Positions 35,721 to 43,243 of a stretch of DNA of 64,000 bases are shown piece by piece. The DNA lies in the NCBI GenBank assembly GCA_013349615.1, contig DUZJ01000003.1:1-64000 (forward strand). The letters are read 5' to 3'. The stretch comes from Planctomycetota bacterium. Lineage in GTDB: Bacteria > Planctomycetota > Phycisphaerae > Sedimentisphaerales > Anaerobacaceae. A model generated the notes under the pieces. That model did no database searches. It saw only the letters and a program-made list of their open reading frames with translations, and was not told the DNA's origin. Each line of letters opens with the position of its first letter. The first letter of the stretch is position 1. The translations under genes and the position numbers were made by a program.

Positions 35721-37049
35721 CTACAATTGCTTAATACGGATATTGCGAAACTCAAGCTGGGAGCCATGGCCGAGAAAGCCGATATAGCCCTTTTCCCGAT
35801 GGAGTCCCGGATGAGGCCTGCCATCCATTGTCTCGGTGATTTTGCTTATGTCGGCATCGACGATAATACCACCATTGAGTTTGACCCGAATACGCCCTCC
35901 TTTGGCCATGACTTCTTGACAATTCCATTGCCCCACCGGTTTTTGACAGCCCCGTTTTACCGGAACCACGCCATAAATCGAGCCGTGATATTGATATGGT
36001 TTCAGGTTTCTATATTGGGCCGCCGTATCATCAAGTATCTGGAGCTCCATTGCCTGATAGGCTGCATTGCCCTGTAAAGGAGCACGAATACCAAGCCCGT
36101 TATTGGCTCCCGGCGTCAGCTTAAATTCAAACCGGAAAATAAAGTCGCTATATTCATCTTTCGTATACACATTACCGCCCTTTTGGCAGAGAATCCTGCC
36201 GTCTTTGGCGATATAACCTCCGGTATCTCCGGTCCAGCCGCTAAGGTCACTGCCATTGAACAGGGAAACAAAGCCCGCTGCTTTTTCCTCTTTAGTCAGA
36301 CCTCGCGGGCCCTCATCGCGTGGTAGCTCGCGAAGAAAGATATTGCGGAAATGGATGGGGTCACCGTGACATTGCAATTCGTTTTGACCGGAAGGGAAAA
36401 TGGGCCGCGAGCGGTCCCAGTAATTCTCCAACACAACATTATTAACAATGAGCTTTCCATTAAGATTTATCGTAACCCGCTCGCCGACCATCTTGATATG
36501 AAACGTGTTCCATTGGCCTATGGGATTATCGGCTATCATAGCAGGCTTACTGGGATTTTTCTTATTATTGTAAAGACCGCCGGAGCCAATCTTATGCTGG
36601 CCTGGGTCCCAGATCTGTACCTGCGGCGTACCGCGCAGATAGATACCGCTGTCGCCGCGTGGGTTGACAATCTTCCAATCTACCAGTAATTCAAAGTCTT
36701 CATAATCCCGCAGCGTGGCTAAGCTGAATCCTTTGCCGTCGAATTTTAGGATACCATCTTCGACATCCCAGTGCTCACGCATGGACTTGTCCGCCTTTGC
36801 CTGCTCTTTGGCCAGCGCCTCCGGACTTAATTTGGCCCGCTTAATGGGATTATCGTATGGGCTTGATAAGAGTCCTTTCCAGCCGGTCAAATCCCTGCCG
36901 TTAAACAGGGCAACGAACCCTTCGGGAGCTTGATTCAGTCCCTTACTCCCCCTTGCCGCCTGCGCCGGCAGGCAGGCAATCACCACCAATAATAAACAAA
37001 CCTTATTGAGGTATTTCATCCATTTTGTGCTTTTTCCTGTCTTGTTCAT
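35721..37049 (-). CDS. Secreted protein with two DUF1080 (3-keto-disaccharide hydrolase) domains
   Basis: 442 residues from the ATG at 37049, preceded by GGAAGGAG. The frame stays open a further 630 bases upstream, but that part is repeat DNA. A signal peptide ends near LPAQAARG. Two DUF1080 domains follow: EGFVALFNGRDLTGWKG to FRNIFLREL (about 35-235) and GFVSLFNGSDLSGWTG to FRNIRIKQL (about 250-442). The fold is a concanavalin-like sandwich. Related proteins cleave 3-keto-glycosides made by Gfo/Idh/MocA-type oxidation, which fits the abundance of those enzymes here. Confidence 0.9.
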   Translation of the reverse strand: MNKTGKSTKWMKYLNKVCLLLVVIACLPAQAARGSKGLNQAPEGFVALFNGRDLTGWKGLLSSPYDNPIKRAKLSPEALAKEQAKADKSMREHWDVEDGILKFDGKGFSLATLRDYEDFELLVDWKIVNPRGDSGIYLRGTPQVQIWDPGQHKIGSGGLYNNKKNPSKPAMIADNPIGQWNTFHIKMVGERVTINLNGKLIVNNVVLENYWDRSRPIFPSGQNELQCHGDPIHFRNIFLRELPRDEGPRGLTKEEKAAGFVSLFNGSDLSGWTGDTGGYIAKDGRILCQKGGNVYTKDEYSDFIFRFEFKLTPGANNGLGIRAPLQGNAAYQAMELQILDDTAAQYRNLKPYQYHGSIYGVVPVKRGCQKPVGQWNCQEVMAKGGRIRVKLNGGIIVDADISKITETMDGRPHPGLHREKGYIGFLGHGSQLEFRNIRIKQL

Positions 37050-37072
37050 TTCTGACACTCCTTCCTCTTTTT

Positions 37073-37107
37073 CCTGAATTGACCACGGTCTAATGCTTAC
37101 CTTATAG
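37073..37107. repeat. 35-base perfect direct repeat, copy 1
   Basis: CCTGAATTGACCACGGTCTA... through CTTATAG is identical to 39848-39882. This copy lies in the leader of the two-domain DUF1080 gene, just upstream of its ribosome-binding site. Confidence 0.75.
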
Positions 37108-37245
37108 GAATCGGCCCAGACGCTGCTAACCCTATTAACGGGAAGTATGTTACCAGAATGGGCCATGAATTGCAACTGCCATAAACACGTTATTTCAGAT
37201 ATTCGGCATCGGACTTCTGTTGCAAGCCTTTGGGGGAAGGGGGGA

Positions 37246-37592
37246 TTGTAAAATTGGCTTTGTTTGGGTTTGTATTGGGTTTGAATTGGCTTTGTTTCGG
37301 GTGAAATTGGCTTTGAATTGGCTTTGTTTGGCTTTGAATTGGCTTTGTTTTTCCCGCGTTCACCAAGTGTCTTATTTTCATAATCCTTTGTTAATGCTTT
37401 ATTTACGTTCATTTGACTTTTCGGGAAATTGGCTTTGTTTTGCATAAAAAGTCTGATTTGTAGTGCGCTCACTACAAATGTAGAGGAGAAATTAGTGAAA
37501 AGTGAGCTAAAGTGACTAAAGTGAACTAAAGTTAGATTCTCGATGCTCGTGAGTAGTTCATTGTTTCCTTCGGCTTCGCTCAGGACAGGCTC
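37246..37592 (-). repeat. Long dispersed repeat with 11-base AAAGCCAATTC array, copy 1
   Basis: On the minus strand it begins AGCCTGTCCTGAGCGAAGCC and ends in an array of AAAGCCAATTC and AAACCCAATTC units. The copy at 55901-56271 matches over its whole length in the opposite orientation. Both copies keep an open frame reading MQNKANF/MQNKPNF-like sequence, but the low-complexity translation argues for repeat DNA, not a protein gene. Confidence 0.75.
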
Positions 37593-37751
37593 CGTTGGTA
37601 GTTGGCAATTTGGGCTGGATAGGCGGTTTGGGAAAGCCAAATGATTATTGATTGTTGATAAATGATTATTTTTTTTGACCATTTACTATTCCCTAACGAT
37701 TAAACGTTCACAACTTTGCCTTTCTTGCCAAATAATGGTTTATGTGCGTGC

Positions 37752-37793
37752 CCCGCACCAATTTCGCTTAGGCTCACGCCTAATTGGTGCGGG
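37752..37793. repeat. Palindromic repeat, CCCGCACCAA family, copy 3
   Basis: Arms CCCGCACCAATT (37752-37763) and AATTGGTGCGGG (37782-37793) enclose 18 bases, giving the same 42-base unit size as the copy inside the subunit C gene. Confidence 0.8.
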
Positions 37794-37945
37794 ACGATTC
37801 GTGCGGTTCTCCGCTATATCCGGCGCCTACTGGCGGTTATCGTTTGCCTGCTGGCAAACATAAGATTATATTAATATATTATCAAACAATAGTCAACAAA
37901 AAAATAAAAAGAATTCACCGCTGAGAACGCGGAGGGCACAGAGAG

Positions 37946-38006
37946 TTTTTTAGACAGGATTGACACGGATTCACACGAAGTTTTTTTAGACAGGATTGGC
38001 ACGATT
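37946..38006. repeat. Two direct copies of TTTTTAGACAGGATTG
   Basis: TTTTTAGACAGGATTGACAC and TTTTTAGACAGGATTGGCAC occur about 36 bases apart, at about 37946-37971 and 37981-38006. Such sequences usually mark dispersed intergenic repeats. Confidence 0.5.
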
Positions 38007-38016
38007 GCCACATGAC

Positions 38017-38742
38017 TCAAGATAAGAACGGTAACAGAGGCAATAACACCAAGGCCAAGAAGTCGATTAAGAAATGTACAGTGATGTTCAGAGTAAGATT
38101 GCGCTTCCACACATATAGTCCTGTTAGGATTGCACTAAGCGGAAAAACCACACCAACGGTATGCCCTAAGCCCAAAGGCGGTATATGGATGGCAATATGA
38201 ATGATGAGACCAATCAACGCTCCGGGCCAGATTCTACCAGTCAGGCAGTTTACCCGTTCAATTGGATACCCTCGGTACAAGATTTCTTCTACGAAACCTG
38301 CTCTGGCTGCCAGTAGAGCGCGCAACCAAATTGGATATTTGGCAAGTGCTGCAACTACCCCCATTGTGCTTGTTGCAATGCCGACGACACGTTCTATGAA
38401 AATCCCCAACGTAAGTACCAGTACGAACAGCAATATACCCAACAACAGGGCTAGTAAGCCATCCTTTCGAGTCAAACTGCGAAAACCAATGGACCGGAGC
38501 GATTGACGTTCCCAGTACAAAACTACAGCCACTACGCCGAGAGCAATTACCCAAAAGCATATTTCGTTAATTGCCATGTAAGCGGTTTGGCTGACACGTG
38601 ATACCAGCCAAGGCGTGATGATATACATCAACAAGAGCGGCGCTACTAGAGAAAAACAAAGCACAACAGCAGTGGCGTGTCTGAGCCGACTTTTCATATT
38701 TAACGCTCTTAGTAACACTTCTACGACTTTCAATTCCACCAT
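38017..38742 (-). CDS. CPBP-family intramembrane protease (Abi/CAAX-type)
   Basis: 241 residues with about seven hydrophobic helices. The active-site motif EExxxR is present in AGFVEEILYRGYPIER (near residue 150), and the second motif with histidines in IGLIIHIAIHIPPLGLGH, followed by the asparagine/His motif LNITVHFLIDF. Members cleave membrane peptides or CAAX-like proteins; some bacterial ones process bacteriocins. The start at 38742 has no clear ribosome-binding site, and a Met at 38697 is an alternative. It stands alone between repeat-rich regions. Confidence 0.85.
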   Translation of the reverse strand: MVELKVVEVLLRALNMKSRLRHATAVVLCFSLVAPLLLMYIITPWLVSRVSQTAYMAINEICFWVIALGVVAVVLYWERQSLRSIGFRSLTRKDGLLALLLGILLFVLVLTLGIFIERVVGIATSTMGVVAALAKYPIWLRALLAARAGFVEEILYRGYPIERVNCLTGRIWPGALIGLIIHIAIHIPPLGLGHTVGVVFPLSAILTGLYVWKRNLTLNITVHFLIDFLALVLLPLLPFLS

Positions 38743-39331
38743 AATATCAAAATCTTCTTATAGCCACAATCACTGAAATTTTAATGACCTTGCGGCTGCA
38801 AAAAGTGATGAAAATCCGTACAACCAAAGTATGTAATCTTTTGATAAAAAGATAGGCCTTTGTGCACTTGATTGAAACGATATGAAAATAAAAATCGTGA
38901 ATGTTAATAGCCAATAAATTCGATATATTTCTTTCATGACTTACCCCATTGATGTTATCCGGCGGCAATTTCGGCTACGGCCACGGAAGAAAAGCCTATG
39001 CCCAGCCCTCCGGGAAGGTGAGGCTGTTCAAGGTTGTCGCTTAAATGAGGTTTACCGGGAAAGAGAACGCAACATATATGCAACGGGTTTGTCGAATTGC
39101 CCAAAATTAAGTGATAATCCAAGGATTAAAACGGTTGAGTACACCGTTGCCTAAGTCAAATCCCTGTATTAAGCGAAAAAAACACCTATTTGCTTGTCAG
39201 TTTTTTCTTGACAGGTCAGAATTTGTTTGTATTTTAGGAGAGTAAAACAGCGGCTGGGATTACTCTGAATGACGAGAAGTTCGGGATGTTATACGGAAAC
39301 CATATATTCATAGTTCGCAGGAGACAATACA
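38743..39331. other. Gene-free region with a promoter
   Basis: Short frames here lack ribosome-binding sites and recognisable sequence. A promoter for the gene at 39332 is at 39208-39235. Confidence 0.45.
39208..39235 (+). promoter_or_regulatory. Promoter of the small membrane protein gene at 39332
   Basis: TTGACA (39208-39213), a 16-base spacer, then TATTTT (39230-39235). It lies just after the short inverted repeat CTTGTCAG...TTGACAGG. Confidence 0.5.
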
Positions 39332-39733
39332 ATGATATACTATTTGATATTCATAATCATCTTGTTGGTTGTAGTAATTCTTAGTGATACCAATACCTGG
39401 TCACCTTTTCAATCTGAACAAGTGAAAGAGATATGCTCACGCATGACCAGAGGCGAGCGCAGAGCCGCAATTAAAAGAGGGGCTTTGTGGGGGCTTCTCA
39501 TCGGCATAATCCCAGGTTCAATTGGGCTCATTTGTGGGCCAATCATCTTTAGATCGGCATTGTTAGGTGTGATGTTTTGTGCTTTGATAACTCCTCTTAT
39601 AGCTTTCGTACTATGGAAAAAGTGGTTGCCACATGTTAATAAATCGCAACAGACCTTCCTTGCTTCCACCGAATGGGCAAGAAGTCAAGGCATCAAAGCA
39701 GATGGTATTCGATTATTTAGTTGGCAGAAATGA
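39332..39733 (+). CDS. Hypothetical membrane protein
   Basis: 133 residues with an AGGAG ribosome-binding site at good spacing. Hydrophobic helices are at about 2-18, 49-70 and 74-92, the middle pair forming a tight hairpin (WGLLIGIIPGSIGLICG). A basic stretch RMTRGERRAAIKRG precedes the hairpin. I recognise no family. It has its own promoter and no obvious partner. Confidence 0.65.
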   Translation: MIYYLIFIIILLVVVILSDTNTWSPFQSEQVKEICSRMTRGERRAAIKRGALWGLLIGIIPGSIGLICGPIIFRSALLGVMFCALITPLIAFVLWKKWLPHVNKSQQTFLASTEWARSQGIKADGIRLFSWQK

Positions 39734-40119
39734 TCGCATGAATGCGGCAATCAGAGCCGCCCAAATAATGTATCAATGCTTTGTCATAATCTGTCTCCTT
39801 CGATCTAAGCGTTCTTTCGCAACAAAATTGAGAAAGAAGCCTCTTTTCCTGAATTGACCACGGTCTAATGCTTACCTTATAGCACCTTTCAGACCACCAC
39901 TATTGATAATCGTTACTCTTCCAGCAATAACTATATAAGGAATCATATAAATTTGCAATAGTAAAATTAAGAGAAGTCAAAAGGCAAACAGGAAAATCCT
40001 TTGACGTAAACAAGATTACGCGGGTACAATTCAAACAAATAACAGGCAAAAAATGTGAAAGATTGGGCCTTATTTGCTAAAATATTACGAACAATACATA
40101 CCTGATTTGGAAGGTGGTC
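39734..40119. other. Gene-free region containing the 35-base repeat
   Basis: Apart from the repeat at 39848-39882 nothing is recognised. Confidence 0.45.
39848..39882. repeat. 35-base perfect direct repeat, copy 2
   Basis: Identical to 37073-37107 and in the same orientation, but here no gene follows on the minus strand. It may be the remnant of a duplicated DUF1080 gene leader. Confidence 0.7.
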
Positions 40120-40725
40120 ATGGCTATCAGTAAACAGACATCGGAAAAGATTATCTATGGAGTTCTTATAGCAATAACAGTGGGAATAGCAAAGCACATC
40201 TATCGCAAACTAAGCAGACCGGCCAATCACATTTTTCTTGCCGTAGTGAATTTGTTCTATTCGATACTTGTCTTTCTGTTATTGATGTCATTTGTTGCCG
40301 GCAGAACCAAAGTAATATCTGAAACCTTTCCTCAATTCAGAATCTTCACGAATTCATGGCTGCTTGTCCCATTTGGGATTGTGACTCTTGCCTTCATATA
40401 TATTTTTCTAATTCTGCTTCTGCGGTGGTATTTTGAAAAGAAACCTTTAAGTGAAATCGCCGGGATTTTTGTGAAGTCTATAGCTAAAGGTACAAAGGCC
40501 GCAAAAAATACAGTTGCTGCGGTCGTCAAAGCCGGCGCTGCAGGTGCGAAGAAAGCAGCAAAAAAAATAGGGCGTGGGGCAGCCGCTGTTACACGAGTAA
40601 CCGTTAGAGGCGTCGGAAAAGGTGGCTCTGTTGTCAAGAAAATTATCACAACTGTAATCAGGAAACCTGTCGGCCAAAAGCCTGAGCAGGAAATTGATTC
40701 CGCTCAAGACACGCAGAACCAGTAG
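40120..40725 (+). CDS. Membrane protein with histone H1-like Lys/Ala tail
   Basis: 201 residues from the ATG at 40120, preceded by GGAAGG; a GTG six bases earlier is less likely. Membrane segments are at about 10-25, 37-58 and 77-100. The tail from about 115 (SIAKGTKAAKNTVAAVVKAG to AAKKIGRGAAAVTRVTVRG) is made of Lys/Ala/Gly repeats like eukaryotic histone H1 or bacterial H1-like proteins, and ends in an acidic patch. The tail could bind DNA, RNA or anionic polymer at the inner face of the membrane. No family is recognised. Confidence 0.65.
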   Translation: MAISKQTSEKIIYGVLIAITVGIAKHIYRKLSRPANHIFLAVVNLFYSILVFLLLMSFVAGRTKVISETFPQFRIFTNSWLLVPFGIVTLAFIYIFLILLLRWYFEKKPLSEIAGIFVKSIAKGTKAAKNTVAAVVKAGAAGAKKAAKKIGRGAAAVTRVTVRGVGKGGSVVKKIITTVIRKPVGQKPEQEIDSAQDTQNQ

Positions 40726-40737
40726 CCGACGCGTCGC

Positions 40738-40769
40738 CAAATCTGAAATTTGAAATTTGAAATCTGAAC
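40738..40769. repeat. Low-complexity ATCTGAAATTTGAAAT repeat
   Basis: CAAATCTGAAATTTGAAATT is followed by a further partial copy. A second copy lies at 45791-45812. Both follow or precede genes directly. Confidence 0.45.
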
Positions 40770-40784
40770 TTGTGCAATCCGTAG

Positions 40785-41237
40785 TTAATCTGCCTTCATC
40801 AGATTATCATATTCAATCTCGAACCGCAACTTGTGCTTGACTTCTTCCTCGGCCAGCGACAGAAGTGTTTCGCGCGCATCTTCGCTTGTAACTCTTGCCG
40901 ACAAATCCACGTAGAGTCTAAACGATGATTCTTCCTTCTGCATCGCCATAAGGAGCATGTCCTTGTAATCCATATCGATGTCGGAATCAGTTATCCCGAT
41001 AGCACCCTCATCTCCAATATCCAGCTCTTCCGTTGCCGTTACGACTCTGCCGGATTTTATGACCTCCAGTTCGAGTCTGGCCTTGTGCTCTATTTCTTCA
41101 CCGGCCAGGTCCTCAAAGACCTTACGCATCTCGGCAGTTTGCGCCCGGGCCGCAAGTGCCAAATAAAACTTATTGGCGTCCTCTTCCCTGGCGATTGCCA
41201 GGTCCAGAATCTCATCATCAGACTCAAATTCGACCAT
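40785..41237 (-). CDS. Ferritin-like (rubrerythrin-type) diiron protein
   Basis: 150 residues forming one four-helix bundle. The diiron ligand pattern is complete: AREEDANKFY, AGEEIEHKAR, QKEESSFRLY and AEEEVKHKLR, that is, two ExxH pairs plus two further glutamates. No C-terminal rubredoxin domain is present, so it is a erythrin-type member. Likely roles are peroxide detoxification or iron handling in an anaerobe. AAGGG precedes the ATG. It is transcribed alone. Confidence 0.88.
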   Translation of the reverse strand: MVEFESDDEILDLAIAREEDANKFYLALAARAQTAEMRKVFEDLAGEEIEHKARLELEVIKSGRVVTATEELDIGDEGAIGITDSDIDMDYKDMLLMAMQKEESSFRLYVDLSARVTSEDARETLLSLAEEEVKHKLRFEIEYDNLMKAD

Positions 41238-41426
41238 CTTTCAGCCCTTTTTGTAATTGTCCATTCCTAACCGAACCTTACCAGAACAAACCTCTACAAC
41301 ACTATCGGCTTGAAAGCGTAAAATATGCGAAATCTTCTAATGCGTCAACTAAAATCGTCGCTCGTCGCTTGTGAGTCGTGGCTCTTGAGGTACGGCTGCT
41401 TAATTTGTATCTTTGACATTTCGTGG

Positions 41427-41455
41427 TTGCTTTTTTCGTGCAGGCCGGATAGAAT
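41427..41455 (+). promoter_or_regulatory. Promoter of the RRM protein gene
   Basis: TTGCTT (41427-41432), a 17-base spacer, then TAGAAT (41450-41455). The leader would be about 65 bases long. Confidence 0.5.
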
Positions 41456-41527
41456 ATCGACATAATGTGAATTTTGACGGCACACATTTCCGGCAAGGGT
41501 TTTCTTAAAAGATAAGGAATAAACAGA

Positions 41528-41905
41528 ATGGATATTTATGTTGGTAATTTGTCATCGGATACCACCCGAGACGACTTAATAGAAATTTTCGAAAAGTTCG
41601 GCCAGGTTATAGAGGTCCGTTTGATAACGAACAAGTTCGGCGTTAAATCAAAAAAATACGCCTTTGTCGAAATGCCGTCTGAAGATGAAGCACAGAAGGC
41701 TATTGAAGAAATGAACGAAAAGGAGCTCAAAGAACATACTTTGAGTGTCAGCGTGGCCAAACCAAAGAACCCTCGCACACGGAAAACCAAAAGTGGCAAA
41801 AGAAAAAAACGAGGCGGCAAAGGAAAACGGGCCGTCTATGGCGGCGAAGACCGGGATGATTCCGTCAGCATCCGTCGCTATCGCCGGCGCCCTAAAGCCA
41901 GATAA
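41528..41905 (+). CDS. RRM-domain RNA-binding protein
   Basis: 125 residues. One RNA recognition motif covers residues 1-80, with RNP2 DIYVGNL and RNP1 KKYAFVEM both intact. The tail (TRKTKSGKRKKRGGKGKRA, RRYRRRPKAR) is highly basic. Such small RRM proteins in cyanobacteria and Planctomycetes bind single-stranded RNA and often respond to cold or act in mRNA localisation; the role here is not known. TAAGGA lies before the ATG and a promoter before that. Confidence 0.92.
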   Translation: MDIYVGNLSSDTTRDDLIEIFEKFGQVIEVRLITNKFGVKSKKYAFVEMPSEDEAQKAIEEMNEKELKEHTLSVSVAKPKNPRTRKTKSGKRKKRGGKGKRAVYGGEDRDDSVSIRRYRRRPKAR

Positions 41906-42267
41906 AAAAAACCGGCAGCGATGAATGATTAGAAACCTGCCGAGGCGCCATTAATTACCGTCAAAATATAAAATTTGTACTGAGCACAACCGAAGCAATC
42001 CAGCATTTAACAATTCACCAATTCACTAATCCTCTAATTCTCTGTGTTCTCTTTGCCTGATAATTCAATCTCCTTTGTGTCTTTTTGCCTTTGTGGCTAA
42101 TTCCGGAAAGTTCAAACCGGCAAACTACCTATGATATTTCTTCGCGGCTTTTTTGAACCTTTTAGATGCACAAGATAGACCTTTACCACCAATTTTCACT
42201 AATTCATTTATTTAGTTTTAGTTTCGTATTCGCGCCGGTTCGTGTGAATTTGTGGCTAACTTCAATA
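41906..42267. other. Gene-free region with CTTTGTGCC-family fragment
   Basis: TTTGTGTCTTTTTGCCTTTG... at 42073-42104 resembles the right arm of the element at 3701-3726. No gene is seen. Confidence 0.45.
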
Positions 42268-43062
42268 CTATTGTTCCGGCAGCTCGCGAATCCAGATATT
42301 GCGGAATCGCACTGGGCTGCCGTGGTCCTGAAGACTAATCGGCAGCTTGTCTTCATGCCTGCGATACTGTGGGTTCTTCACCTTGTGTCCCGAAGGGCCC
42401 CAGTATTCGACATTGTTTTGCACGACAATGCCGTTGTGCAGCACGGTGATGCGGGCTCGGCGGATTAACTTGCCGCCCTCGTCGAACTTCGGCGCAAGGA
42501 AGCTGATATCGTACGTCTGCCACTCGCCGGGCTTTCGGCAGGCGTTAACAATCGGCCGGTACTGGCCATACAGTGACGCCGCCTGCCCGTCCGCGTAGGT
42601 CCTGTTATCTTTATAATTGTCCGCCGTATAAGAATCGAGCACCTGCACCTCGTACCTGCCCATAAAATAGACGCCGCTGTTCCCCCGGCTTTGACTTGTC
42701 CCCTTTGCCGGTGTCGGCGAAGCCCACTCGATATGAAGTTGGCAGTTGCCGAACGATTTCTTCGTCCGAATACCACCGCCTTTCTTGACTATCTCCATAT
42801 AACCGTTTTCGACCTTCCATTTTAGTTTCCCGCTCACCCATTCCGATAGTGCCTTGTCCTTGCCGTCGAAAAGGACAATCGCATCCGAAGGCGGCTTGGC
42901 GGGGTCGTCTTCCGGCGTGATGACCGGCGGCAGCAGGGCCGGGTCCATATCATGCACAGTCTCGTAAGGCGGACGCCTGCCCGCATAGCTGCTGATGGCC
43001 AGAACCAAAGCCACTAACAGCAGGCAAACTGAAATCCTCATCACCATGGATTTCTCTTTCAT
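42268..43062 (-). CDS. Secreted DUF1080 (3-keto-disaccharide hydrolase) protein
   Basis: 264 residues, single DUF1080 domain. Signal peptide MVMRISVCLLLVALVLAISS. The domain runs from DAIVLFDGKDKALSEWV to FRNIWIREL, with GNSGVYFMGRYEVQVLD in the middle, typical of the family. GGGAGG precedes the ATG closely. It should cleave or bind a keto-sugar glycoside in the periplasm. It reads away from the RRM gene and is followed upstream on the same strand by the heparinase-like gene. Confidence 0.92.
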   Translation of the reverse strand: MKEKSMVMRISVCLLLVALVLAISSYAGRRPPYETVHDMDPALLPPVITPEDDPAKPPSDAIVLFDGKDKALSEWVSGKLKWKVENGYMEIVKKGGGIRTKKSFGNCQLHIEWASPTPAKGTSQSRGNSGVYFMGRYEVQVLDSYTADNYKDNRTYADGQAASLYGQYRPIVNACRKPGEWQTYDISFLAPKFDEGGKLIRRARITVLHNGIVVQNNVEYWGPSGHKVKNPQYRRHEDKLPISLQDHGSPVRFRNIWIRELPEQ

Positions 43063-43243
43063 AACTACCTCCCTTTTTCTATTATTAACCGATGTTACTC
43101 AAACAATTCCGCCCGGCTACGCCGCAGGGCTTAAGTACTGTAATAATACTCGATTTGCTCTCCCGTTTCCAGTCCTTTTGTGAAAATTCTGACAACTGCC
43201 GCTGTATCTTACGAACTTGATTGTTCGGTTTTGTTTTGTCCTT

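Larger units (their letters stand above)
37593..38016. other. Gene-free repeat-rich region
   Basis: It contains the palindrome at 37752-37793 and the direct repeat at 37946-38006. No gene is seen. Confidence 0.5.

Noticed and set aside
37050-37682. 630-base upstream extension of the DUF1080 reading frame
   Set aside because: The extension translates repeat DNA; the signal peptide and ribosome-binding site at 37049 mark the real start.
38936-39154. 72-codon open frame with RERERN-like sequence
   Set aside because: No ribosome-binding site, no family and mixed composition; I could not support it even as a remnant.
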